In this document: positions 44,167-51,875 of the stretch, piece by piece
How the letters are laid out: the number at the start of each line of letters is the position of its first letter
How positions within the stretch are numbered: the first letter of the stretch is position 1
Origin: Asticcacaulis sp. MM231
GTDB taxonomy: Bacteria; Pseudomonadota; Alphaproteobacteria; Caulobacterales; Caulobacteraceae
Assembly: GCF_964186625.1 (NCBI RefSeq)
Contig: NZ_OZ075108.1
Location: 1,674,001-1,738,000 of the forward strand
Length of the DNA stretch: 64,000 bases
Reading direction: 5' to 3'
Notes under the pieces: generated by a model
Seen by the model: the letters and a program-made list of their open reading frames with translations, nothing else
Database searches by the model: none
Told to the model about the DNA's origin: nothing
Program-made: the position numbers and the translations under genes

Positions 44167-44998
44167 ATGCCCGTGAATAGCGTCAACACCAATGCTGGTG
44201 CCCTCGTTGCCCTGCAAAATCTCAATAAAACCAACTCCGATCTGCAAACCGTTCAAAACCGCATCAACACCGGTTTGAAGGTTGGCAGCGCCAAGGATAA
44301 CGGCGCGGCTTTCGCCATCGCCCAAAGCCAACGCGCGACCGTGTCGTCGCTCGATGCCGTTAAGGACTCGCTGTCACGTGCAACTTCGGTTGTCGATGTC
44401 GCTTCGTCCGCCGGCGAAGGCGTTTCGGACCTGTTGACCCAGATGAAGGAAAAGGCCCTGGCCGCTTCCGATACCTCACTGGATACGACAAGCCGTGACG
44501 CTCTGCAAAACGACTTCAACTCGATCCGCGACCAGATCACCAAGACTTCTGACCAACGCCTCCTTCAACGGTATCAACCTCGTTGATGGCAGCAAGACTG
44601 AGATCACGGCTCTGGCCAACGCCGACGGTACCAGCGTTCTTACGATCGCTGCCCAAAACATGTCGCTCGGCGGTTCGATCATCACCCTGGCGAGCGATGC
44701 TTCGTTTGCCACGGCTTCGTCGGCTGCTGCGTTGCTGACCACCCTTGACTCTTCGATCAATGCCGTTTCGGCCTCGCTTGCCAAGTTGGGTACCTCCGCC
44801 AAGGCGGTTGATAACCACTCGGAATTCGTCGGCAAGCTCCAGGATTCGATCACGACCGGTATCGGCAACCTTGTTGACGCCGATCTGGCCAAGGAAAGCG
44901 CCAAACTCCAAGCTCTGCAAACGAAGCAGCAACTCGGCGTTCAGGCTCTGTCCATTGCCAACCAGTCGACTTCGACCGTTCTCAGCCTCTTCCGCTAA
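44167..44998 (+). pseudogene. Flagellin 2, broken by one extra base
   Basis: Close paralogue of flagellin 1: [40 protein letters not shown] and [20 protein letters not shown] at the N-terminus. An extra T at about 44547-44548 shifts the frame after RDQITKT. The other frame continues [20 protein letters not shown] through [20 protein letters not shown] to the end LSIANQSTSTVLSLFR. The length is 832 bp (3n+1), giving 276 residues when corrected, the same as the other two flagellins. As written, the product stops about 140 residues in, with no C-terminal half. It has its own sigma-54 promoter. Confidence 0.88.
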
Positions 44999-45006
44999 GA
45001 CTGAAG

Positions 45007-45034
45007 GGGAGGCGGGTCGTCAGGTCCGCCTCCC
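45007..45034 (+). terminator. Hairpin after flagellin 2
   Basis: A 9-bp stem (GGGAGGCGG/CCGCCTCCC) lies 8 bp after the stop. It lacks a T run, so termination may be partial and allow read-through into the FlaG-like gene. Confidence 0.55.
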
Positions 45035-45095
45035 ACTCATCAGCACAATCCCGATATAATCAGAGGGCGCTTAAGCGATTTATCGCCGGCGTATC

Positions 45096-45440
45096 ATGGA
45101 GATGATCAATAATGTCTTGAGTTTTCCGCAGGTGAACAACGACGTCTCGCAGATCAAGCCTGCGCCGGACGTGCCTAAGGAAATCGCCAGTACAAGTTCG
45201 TCCGAGCATTCCAAAAACGACAGTCAGTCCGACCTTTCAAATGGCCAGAATTCAGGCAGCACGCCTGCTTATCTGTTGCGTCTGACGGTCGACAAGGATC
45301 CTAATACGGGTGACTGGGTCTATAAGGCTATCGATCGCTATACAGGTGAGGTGGTTCGCATCATGCCGCGCCAAGAGCTTGTAGAGATGAGAAAGTCGAC
45401 GAGCTATAAGGCTGGTTCTGTAATTAATACAGACGCTTAA
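45096..45440 (+). CDS. FlaG-family flagellar protein
   Basis: The 114-residue protein has a disordered Ser/Asn-rich N-terminal half and a compact C-terminal part, YLLRLTVDKDPNTGDWVYKA then IDRYTGEVVRIMPRQELVEM. This matches the core of FlaG proteins (IDKETGEVIRQIP pattern), which affect filament length in other bacteria. It sits between flagellins 2 and 3 in the same direction. The ATG has no strong ribosome site. Function in Caulobacterales is not established. Confidence 0.75.
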   Translation: MEMINNVLSFPQVNNDVSQIKPAPDVPKEIASTSSSEHSKNDSQSDLSNGQNSGSTPAYLLRLTVDKDPNTGDWVYKAIDRYTGEVVRIMPRQELVEMRKSTSYKAGSVINTDA

Positions 45441-45586
45441 AGTTAAGTTCTAAGGTCTAAAATTCAACATATCCACCGTGCATTTGTGAATGCGCGGTAA
45501 AAGTCGTTTGCGCTTGTTAACCTTTTGCTTACCATAAACGTTAAGACTTTGCTGAGTTGGCGTTTTTATAGAAGGTATTTGGGCCA

Positions 45587-46417
45587 ATGACAGTGAGCGT
45601 TCACACGAACTCCTCCGCAATGATTGCCTTACAGAATCTGAATGCAACCAACACAAAGCTGGAGGATGCACAACAGAAAATCAGCACGGGTCTGGCGGTA
45701 TCCTCAGCGAAGGACAATGCATCCGTTTATGCTATTGCTCAAGGTCAGCGATCCGATCTGGGGGGGCTGAAAGCGGTTACGGACAGTCTGAATCGTGCGT
45801 CCTCGATTGCAGACGTTTCGCTGGCGGCGGGTGAGTCGGTATCAGACCTGCTCAATCAGTTGCGCGAAAAGGTGGTTGGCGCGATGGACAGTTCCATCGA
45901 CACGACTTCGCGTAATGCGCTCAACAGTGATTTCAAAGCAATTCTGGGGCAGATCAGCCATGTCGTTGAAAATGCGACCTTCAACGGCTCGAACATCATC
46001 GACGGCTCGTTGCCGACCGCCATTCAATTTATCGCCAATGCGGATGCCAATTCGTCAATTACACTCAGCGTTCGCACCATCGCGCTCGGTGGTCCGATCA
46101 TTACCATTTCTGCGGGTTCGGATATCTCCACCGCATCTGGCGCCTCGGCCCTGCTCAGCAAGCTTGACACTTCGATTGACAGCCTGAATGCTAATCTGGG
46201 CGCGCTCGGTTCGCAAGCGAAGCAGATTGAGGGGCATTTGAGCTTTGTCTCCAAGCTCCAGGACTCGATTACTGGCGGCATCGGAAACCTGGTTGACGCC
46301 GACATGGCTAAGGAAAGTTCACGTTTACAGGCGCTTCAGGTCCAGCAGCAACTGGGCACGCAAGCCCTGTCGATTGCCAACCAGTCGCCGCAGCAGATAC
46401 TTTCTCTCTTCAAGTAG
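45587..46417 (+). CDS. Flagellin 3 (intact)
   Basis: The only one of the three flagellin genes here with an unbroken frame, 276 residues. Conserved helices are TVSVHTNSSAMIALQNLNAT, AQQKISTGLAVSSAKDNASV and, at the C-terminus, [20 protein letters not shown] and [20 protein letters not shown]. It is more divergent than flagellins 1 and 2 are from each other. No sigma-54 promoter with enhancer was found upstream; a TTAACC half-site and A/T-rich sequence are present. In Caulobacter, flagellins differ in timing and position in the filament, and this copy may be under different control. Confidence 0.95.
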   Translation: MTVSVHTNSSAMIALQNLNATNTKLEDAQQKISTGLAVSSAKDNASVYAIAQGQRSDLGGLKAVTDSLNRASSIADVSLAAGESVSDLLNQLREKVVGAMDSSIDTTSRNALNSDFKAILGQISHVVENATFNGSNIIDGSLPTAIQFIANADANSSITLSVRTIALGGPIITISAGSDISTASGASALLSKLDTSIDSLNANLGALGSQAKQIEGHLSFVSKLQDSITGGIGNLVDADMAKESSRLQALQVQQQLGTQALSIANQSPQQILSLFK

Positions 46418-46458
46418 TGGCGCTCTTCAAGTAGGGCGTGCCAAAATTTGGCGAAAGG

Positions 46459-46481
46459 GGCGGACGAAAGTCCGCCTTTTT
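46459..46481 (+). terminator. Terminator of flagellin 3
   Basis: The 7-bp stem GGCGGAC/GTCCGCC closes a GAAA tetraloop and is followed by five T, 41 bp after the stop codon. Confidence 0.9.
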
Positions 46482-46504
46482 CATGCGTGAAGGCTTTGCT
46501 GTGT

Positions 46505-46540
46505 ATGGGAAATGGCTCCCATTAATCGCGCGTATTAATG
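46505..46540. promoter_or_regulatory. Overlapping palindromes upstream of FlaEY-like gene
   Basis: ATGGGA-N6-TCCCAT (46505-46522) overlaps CATTAAT-N7-ATTAATG (46520-46540). Both are perfect inverted repeats in the 132-bp leader of the FlaEY-like gene. A GACTC (GANTC, CcrM) site follows at once. They look like operator sequence; the protein that binds is unknown. Confidence 0.45.
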
Positions 46541-46613
46541 ACTCTTAAGGACTATGAGGTGATACTGATCAGCTATACGTGATCTCCAGTCGAAAAGTCC
46601 TGAGTGTCTCTCC

Positions 46614-49601
46614 GTGTCCACCTCGTTCGATGCCTCACTGCTGACGAGCTATTATAATTCGAAATTGGGTATCACTACCCAGTCTTCGTCTTCGGGCGCG
46701 TCTGGGTCATCGAGCACTTCAAGCAAGACGCTTTCGCCGACCGGCATGGCCGATGCGCCGCGCGCGCCTTGGTCGGGCAGCACCAGCATGTTGTCGGAAA
46801 GCCAGTTGGTCACCAAGGTGTTGGCTGGGCAAAAGTTTATCAATTCTAATGCTGTCACCTCCAATGTTGCTGGCGCGTCGCCCGATTATACTAAGCTTTT
46901 CACGCTATATCAGGGCTTAAGTGCATTGGAAGGGCTTGCTGCCAAAGCGCAGGACAGCAAGACGTCCGCGCTCACTCTGGCGTCGGTTCAGCGGCGCTTT
47001 ACCGCGGGCATGTCTGAGGTTAGCGACTACCTTTCCAACACAGACTACGATCACCTGTCTCTGAATGCCGGCACCCTGACCAGCGAGTTGAAGGGCACCG
47101 TAGGTACGGCGCGCACCGATACGGTCTATACCGGGCCGGCCATTCATAGCGGCTCGGCCACGACCGCGGTCAAGGCCTTTGAGGGCGACATCAAATTTTC
47201 AATGACCGTGAAGAAAATCGGTACGGCCACGCCCTTCAATGTCGATATCGATCTGTCGGAAATGGGTACGCAAACGCGCAGCATGTCGAACGTCGTGTCG
47301 TTCATTAATGGCAAGCTCAAGGATCAGGGTTTGCAAACCAAGTTTGTGGTCAACCGCACGGCGGCCGTGCCGACCACCAGCACGGTTAATGGCAAGACGG
47401 TTACGCTATCGGCAGGGCAGGATACGTTTGGCCTGCAGATCAAAGGCGTCACGACCGAAGCGCTGACCATGAGCGCCCCGGCCGTGGCGGATTCGGTTTA
47501 TGTGGTTCAAACAACCGGCGATCCCACCGTCACGACGACCAAGAAGGCCAGCGACGGCACGAAGACAACGACGAACGCGGTGACCTCGCAGATTATCAAG
47601 TTCCAGACTGATACGTCCAGCACGGCCACACAGCCCGGTGATCCAATTTCAAAGGTCGGCGCACAATACTGGGTGGCGGGTGAGGCGGGGCAAACGGTAC
47701 TGCCTGACACTGTGGCCAATGTGGACGCCAATGGCACCGCTGATGACACCATCGCTAATGCTTTGCAAACGGCAGCGGGGCCTGATGGTTCGCTCTATGT
47801 GCTTGCCAATGTCGACGATAAGACCGACGACCAGACGATCAAAGGCACGCAGGATGTCGCGCTGATCAAGTATGATTCGGCCGGCAAGATCGTTTTTACC
47901 CGCACGCTTGGTTCATCGGATACCGCGTCGGGCCTGGCTCTCGCGGTATCAAGCGACGGCAAGGTGGCGGTGACCGGATCGGTAACCGGTGCGCTCAATG
48001 TCGCCACGACCAAGACGACGACCTATGGCACAGGGGCAAATGCTGCCAGCAGTACATCGACAACGACGACAAGCCTGAATGGCGCCAACGACACGACGAC
48101 GGACAGTTTTGTCACGGTCTACGATTCGGCTGGTGTCGAGCAATGGACTCAGCGGCGGGGCAGCAACGCTGCCGATGAAGCCACCTCAGTCACCTTCGCA
48201 GATGATGGCTCTGTCTATGTCGGTGGCAAGACCCAGGCCCTGATGCAGGGCGCCAGCGGTCAGGCCAATGGCGGCTGGGACGGCTATGTCATGGGGTTCA
48301 CAGCCACTGGCGCGCACAAGTTCACGATCCAGACGGGGACGGCGCAAAGCGATACCGTGTCTCAGGTCATGACCGACGGCAACACGCTCTATGTGGCGGG
48401 TGTAGAGGCTGGTAACGCCACGCTGAAAAGCTATAGTCTGGGCTCGACCAGCACGACGGATGCCAAGGGTGTCACGACTACGAAATATACGGCGGCCCTC
48501 GGCACCTCGCGCGATCTCGGTGGTATTGGCGGCGGCACGATCAGCGGCATGTCGATCTATGACGGCAAGGTTTATCTCGGTGGCTCGACCGGATCGGGCG
48601 ACCTGCTCAGCGCCACCGGCAACCACACCACCAACTATGCCGGAGGCTACGATGCCTTTGCGCTGTCGGTCGATAAGGATCTGAGCGCGACCGGTAATGA
48701 CAAAATCGCCTTTTACGGCGGTACTGGCACGGAAAAGAATGCCAAGGTGCAGTTCGCCAATGGCAAGGCGTGGATATCGGGTTCAACCACTGGCGCTATC
48801 GACGGCACCACCAAGGTCAATGATACCGACGCCTATCTGGCGCGTCTGAACATCGAAAACGGTCAGGTTGAATACCAAACGCGCTACACAGGCACCAATG
48901 GTATGGTGACGCCTAACGCTATCGCGGTCTCGAAGGACTCGTCGAGCGTGCTGGATCGCCTGGGGCTTCCGCTTGGCAAGATCGAAACCACTGATTCTAA
49001 GCTGATCACGGCGGGCACCAGTGTCCGCACCGGCGATCAGTTTTATCTCGTGGATCCAAAGACCGGCGTGAAGAAGACCGTCACGATCGAAGCCAATGAT
49101 ACGCTGGAAAGCCTGGCTAAGAAGATTACCCGCGCCTCCGGTTACAAGCTGACGGCCGAGGTCAACAAGGTCACGGGCAAGGCGCTGGATCGCCTCGATA
49201 TCGCCCCGACTAACAAGACGAGCCAGATGGAGATCGTCAGTGGTCCGGCGGGCAAGGATGCGCTTGAAGGTTTGGGCCTGGCCTCAGGCCTGATCACGAA
49301 TGATGCCGGAAAGACCATGGATGCCTCATCCAGCAATTATCTTACCTCGCAAAAATCGATGGGACTGGAATTCGACACCTCGCTTAATCTCAATTCCACG
49401 GCCAATATCGCCAAGGCGCTTGAGACACTGAAAGACACCATGAAGAACGTTCAGAAGGCGTACAGCTATCTACGTTATGGTGATCCGCAGGAAAGCGATA
49501 CCAAGAAAGCCGGAAAGTCCGGCGGCACGGTGCCGCAATACATGACCGATCAGATTTCCAATTATCAGGCGGCGCTGACGCGCCTGACCGGCGGCTCTTA
49601 A
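46614..49601 (+). CDS. FlaEY-like flagellar regulatory/structural protein
   Basis: A 995-residue acidic, Thr/Ser-rich protein. The N-terminal 200 residues are helical (STSFDASLLTSYYNSKLGIT start, TLASVQRRFTAGMSEVSDYL). The middle (about 380-780) carries repeated beta-propeller-like blades (VSSDGKVAVTGSVTGALNVA, FADDGSVYVGGKTQALMQGA, YDGKVYLGGSTGSGDLLSAT). The C-terminal 230 residues include a TVTIEANDTLESLAKKITRA segment, also seen in axial flagellar proteins, and end in a helical region. No signal peptide is present. Size, Caulobacterales distribution and position after the flagellins fit FlaEY, needed for proper flagellin synthesis in Caulobacter. The GTG start lacks a strong ribosome site. 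Confidence 0.7.
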   Translation: MSTSFDASLLTSYYNSKLGITTQSSSSGASGSSSTSSKTLSPTGMADAPRAPWSGSTSMLSESQLVTKVLAGQKFINSNAVTSNVAGASPDYTKLFTLYQGLSALEGLAAKAQDSKTSALTLASVQRRFTAGMSEVSDYLSNTDYDHLSLNAGTLTSELKGTVGTARTDTVYTGPAIHSGSATTAVKAFEGDIKFSMTVKKIGTATPFNVDIDLSEMGTQTRSMSNVVSFINGKLKDQGLQTKFVVNRTAAVPTTSTVNGKTVTLSAGQDTFGLQIKGVTTEALTMSAPAVADSVYVVQTTGDPTVTTTKKASDGTKTTTNAVTSQIIKFQTDTSSTATQPGDPISKVGAQYWVAGEAGQTVLPDTVANVDANGTADDTIANALQTAAGPDGSLYVLANVDDKTDDQTIKGTQDVALIKYDSAGKIVFTRTLGSSDTASGLALAVSSDGKVAVTGSVTGALNVATTKTTTYGTGANAASSTSTTTTSLNGANDTTTDSFVTVYDSAGVEQWTQRRGSNAADEATSVTFADDGSVYVGGKTQALMQGASGQANGGWDGYVMGFTATGAHKFTIQTGTAQSDTVSQVMTDGNTLYVAGVEAGNATLKSYSLGSTSTTDAKGVTTTKYTAALGTSRDLGGIGGGTISGMSIYDGKVYLGGSTGSGDLLSATGNHTTNYAGGYDAFALSVDKDLSATGNDKIAFYGGTGTEKNAKVQFANGKAWISGSTTGAIDGTTKVNDTDAYLARLNIENGQVEYQTRYTGTNGMVTPNAIAVSKDSSSVLDRLGLPLGKIETTDSKLITAGTSVRTGDQFYLVDPKTGVKKTVTIEANDTLESLAKKITRASGYKLTAEVNKVTGKALDRLDIAPTNKTSQMEIVSGPAGKDALEGLGLASGLITNDAGKTMDASSSNYLTSQKSMGLEFDTSLNLNSTANIAKALETLKDTMKNVQKAYSYLRYGDPQESDTKKAGKSGGTVPQYMTDQISNYQAALTRLTGGS

Positions 49602-49782
49602 AGCCAGTCGTAAGTCGCCCGCGAACGCTTGACAGGCGCGGCGGAAAAGGGCCTTTACTATCCCTCTGTGATGCTCACAAAAAGGCATGATCCTTGAACC
49701 GATCTGCCATATTTTCGCAGCATCCTTATGGTTAAGGTGCGTGTCGGCAAGCTAGCCGGACGTCGTGAGGGGAGTTCTTCGA

Positions 49783-50457
49783 GTGAAGGATCAAAAGCGT
49801 TGGATCGCCATTGCTATTGGCGCAACGGTCGCCATTTTGGTCGGTATCGTGCTGGCCATGGGGCTATCGCGTGGCCACAAGGACGAAGAGAAGATGAACG
49901 ATCAGCCGACGGGGCTGACCTTCACCGTAGCGGATCCTTCGCCATCCCTCGACGCCAAGAAGCCCTTGCGGTGTTACGTCAATGGCGCCTATGTCGGTGA
50001 TCTGACCCTCGGTGACTGCGCCAAGAAGAACGGTGTGGCCGCGCAAAAGCTTGATGTTGGTGTCGATGACGCCGGCAACCTGACGGCCGCTCCCACGGCC
50101 TCGCTCGTGCCGGTGCCTGGTGCGCCCGCCAGCGCTATTGCCGGCGCAGAACCGGTGGATCCGGCGCAAGGCGCCGAAATCGTGCCGGATACACGCGCGG
50201 CTTCTGGCCCAACCGCCGCCTGCCTGCGTTTCAGCAGCAATTCGTGGAACCGGTTGTCGGATAATGTCACGCTTGGTCAGTGCGCCATTCTGTTGTTCGA
50301 TCAGCGCTGCGTCACGCCAGGACAAGCCTCTTACGGCCGGTGGGGCAGCAAGACGCTGCGTCTGGTGCCGAAGCGCGTCGAGCAATCGGACGATAATGCC
50401 ACCTTCAGGGCTCTGGTCGATCAGGGGCAGGGCTGTTCGGTGCCAATGGTGCGCTAG
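49783..50457 (+). CDS. Membrane-anchored protein with duplicated Cys-containing module
   Basis: A 224-residue protein of unknown function. One N-terminal membrane helix (WIAIAIGATVAILVGIVLAM) is followed by a periplasmic region with two similar modules separated by a Pro/Ala-rich linker: LRCYVNGAYVGDLTLGDCAK, and CLRFSSNSWNRLSDNVTLGQ followed by CAILLFDQRC. Each module has paired cysteines around an (L/V)TLG(D/Q)CA core, so disulfides are likely. The GTG at 49783 has GGGGAG about 8 nt upstream; an in-frame GTG 18 nt earlier would overlap that site. It has its own terminator. Proximity to the flagellar genes may be coincidental. Confidence 0.65.
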   Translation: MKDQKRWIAIAIGATVAILVGIVLAMGLSRGHKDEEKMNDQPTGLTFTVADPSPSLDAKKPLRCYVNGAYVGDLTLGDCAKKNGVAAQKLDVGVDDAGNLTAAPTASLVPVPGAPASAIAGAEPVDPAQGAEIVPDTRAASGPTAACLRFSSNSWNRLSDNVTLGQCAILLFDQRCVTPGQASYGRWGSKTLRLVPKRVEQSDDNATFRALVDQGQGCSVPMVR

Positions 50458-50478
50458 GCTTGACGTCTGCAGTTTTTC

Positions 50479-50511
50479 AAAGGGCGGGCCATGTGTCCGC
50501 CTTTTGTTTTT
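50479..50511 (+). terminator. Terminator after duplicated-module protein gene
   Basis: The stem AAAGGGCGG/CCGCCTTT, with one bulged G, is followed by TTGTTTTT, 22 bp after the stop. Confidence 0.65.
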
Positions 50512-50607
50512 ACGGCATATAGTCTTTACCAGAATTTTCTTGGTTCTGACTGGCGTATCGTGATTAAATCGCCTCCATACAAGGGCGGATGACAAGAGGA
50601 TAAATCC

Positions 50608-51075
50608 ATGCAGACCAAAGCAATTCTGGTGATGGGACTGGCTGCGGCCCTGACGGCCACCACCTTGAGCGGTTGCGCTGAAAGGGTGAGGGCGCCACGC
50701 GATCTTGGCACCTGTTACTTCATCGGCCACACCAACAAGGATGAGTACAAGTTCAACGTCGTCTCCAAGAATGAGCCTGACCTTGAACACTGCGCAGCGC
50801 GCCTTTACAATGTCCGTATGGACCTGTTGCGTACGGGAACTGCGGGCACCTTTACCGCCGGCAGCTATCAGGGCAATTTCCTGTTCCTCGATAACCACGA
50901 AATCCGTTATGCCCAGCGTTATGAGGGGCCGGCCTATCCGCTATTGGTCAAGGCGCCGGATGGCCGTCTGGTGGCGCCCGGTTCGGTCGTGCGCGAAGAG
51001 GACCTTCCTGACAAACAGGTAACGGTCGAGGTGCCCAAAAATCTGCCGAAAATGCCATCCGACGACAAGAAGTAA
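50608..51075 (+). CDS. Predicted lipoprotein
   Basis: The 155-residue precursor has a type II signal sequence with lipobox LSGC (TKAILVMGLAAALTATTLSG then Cys 23). The mature part (RAPRDLGTCYFIGHTNKDEY, LFLDNHEIRYAQRYEGPAYP) has two further cysteines. No known domain was recognised. ATG is preceded by AAGAGGATAAATCC. It lies alone between two unrelated genes. Envelope location is well supported by the lipobox; the function is unknown. Confidence 0.7.
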   Translation: MQTKAILVMGLAAALTATTLSGCAERVRAPRDLGTCYFIGHTNKDEYKFNVVSKNEPDLEHCAARLYNVRMDLLRTGTAGTFTAGSYQGNFLFLDNHEIRYAQRYEGPAYPLLVKAPDGRLVAPGSVVREEDLPDKQVTVEVPKNLPKMPSDDKK

Positions 51076-51289
51076 CTATCTGTGGAAACTGCCGGCTGCT
51101 AAAGCGGGCTTTGCGTTGGCGGCCCTTCACATGGGCGGCAGAAGGCTCTAGTGTTAACTATTCGAACTCGCTGACAGGCGTGCTTGATTCGTCATGAATC
51201 GGTCGTGTGAACAAATGGGCGCGCAAAGCGTCTGGGATATATCGATCGGCCCGTGATGGTGGTGCGGTCAAAGATAAGGAACGAAGACA

Positions 51290-51787
51290 ATGGCAGGCAG
51301 TGTCAATAAGGTCATTCTGGTAGGTAATCTCGGTAAGGACCCGGAAATCCGCACGCTCAATTCGGGCGACCGCGTCGCCAACCTGACGATCGCCACCTCG
51401 GAAACCTGGCGCGACAAGTCTTCGGGCGAGCGCAAGGAAAAGACGGAATGGCACCGCGTAGTGATCTTCAACGACAACCTGGCCAAGATCGCCGAGCAGT
51501 ATCTGCGCAAGGGTTCGTCGGTTTACCTCGAAGGCTCGCTGCAAACGCGCAAATGGACGGATCAGCAAGGCGTTGAGAAATACTCGACCGAAGTCGTGCT
51601 GCAAAAGTTCAATGGCAACCTGACGCTCCTGGGTGGTCGTGGTGACAGCGGCGGTGGCGCTTCCTCCAGCGGCGGCTATGATCAATACGAAGATTCCTAC
51701 GGTGGCGCACCGGCGTCTTCCGGTCCGAAGGCGTCCCCGGCCGGCGCTCCGCAAAACTTCGATCTCGACGACGAAATCCCGTTCTAA
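51290..51787 (+). CDS. ssb: Single-stranded DNA-binding protein
   Basis: The 165-residue SSB has an N-terminal OB fold ([76 protein letters not shown]), a Gly/Ser-rich linker and the acidic C-terminal tip DDEIPF that binds replication and repair partners. No LexA-type GTTC-N7-GTTC site was found in the 214-bp upstream gap. It is followed by gyrA on the same strand. Confidence 0.98.
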   Translation: MAGSVNKVILVGNLGKDPEIRTLNSGDRVANLTIATSETWRDKSSGERKEKTEWHRVVIFNDNLAKIAEQYLRKGSSVYLEGSLQTRKWTDQQGVEKYSTEVVLQKFNGNLTLLGGRGDSGGGASSSGGYDQYEDSYGGAPASSGPKASPAGAPQNFDLDDEIPF

Positions 51788-51822
51788 GGCCAGACAGGTC
51801 TCCTAGTTACGCATTTCAACCC

Positions 51823-51854
51823 TCACCATTCCTGCACATGCGCTGGAATGGTGA
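51823..51854. other. Hairpin between ssb and gyrA
   Basis: TCACCATTCC pairs perfectly with GGAATGGTGA around a 12-nt loop, 35 bp after the ssb stop and 21 bp before the gyrA start. There is no T run, so it may be an operator or a 5' leader structure of gyrA. Confidence 0.4.
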
Positions 51855-51875
51855 TGCACATAAGATATTGATTTC

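Noticed and set aside
43700..44560. Phase variation by slipped-strand mispairing as cause of the flagellin frameshifts
   Set aside because: The extra bases lie in GGAACTC and GACTTCTG, with no homopolymer or short tandem repeat long enough for slippage.
45441..45586. Sigma-54 promoter before flagellin 3
   Set aside because: TGGC occurs at about 45560 but no TTGC follows at the required distance, and no enhancer-like palindrome was found.
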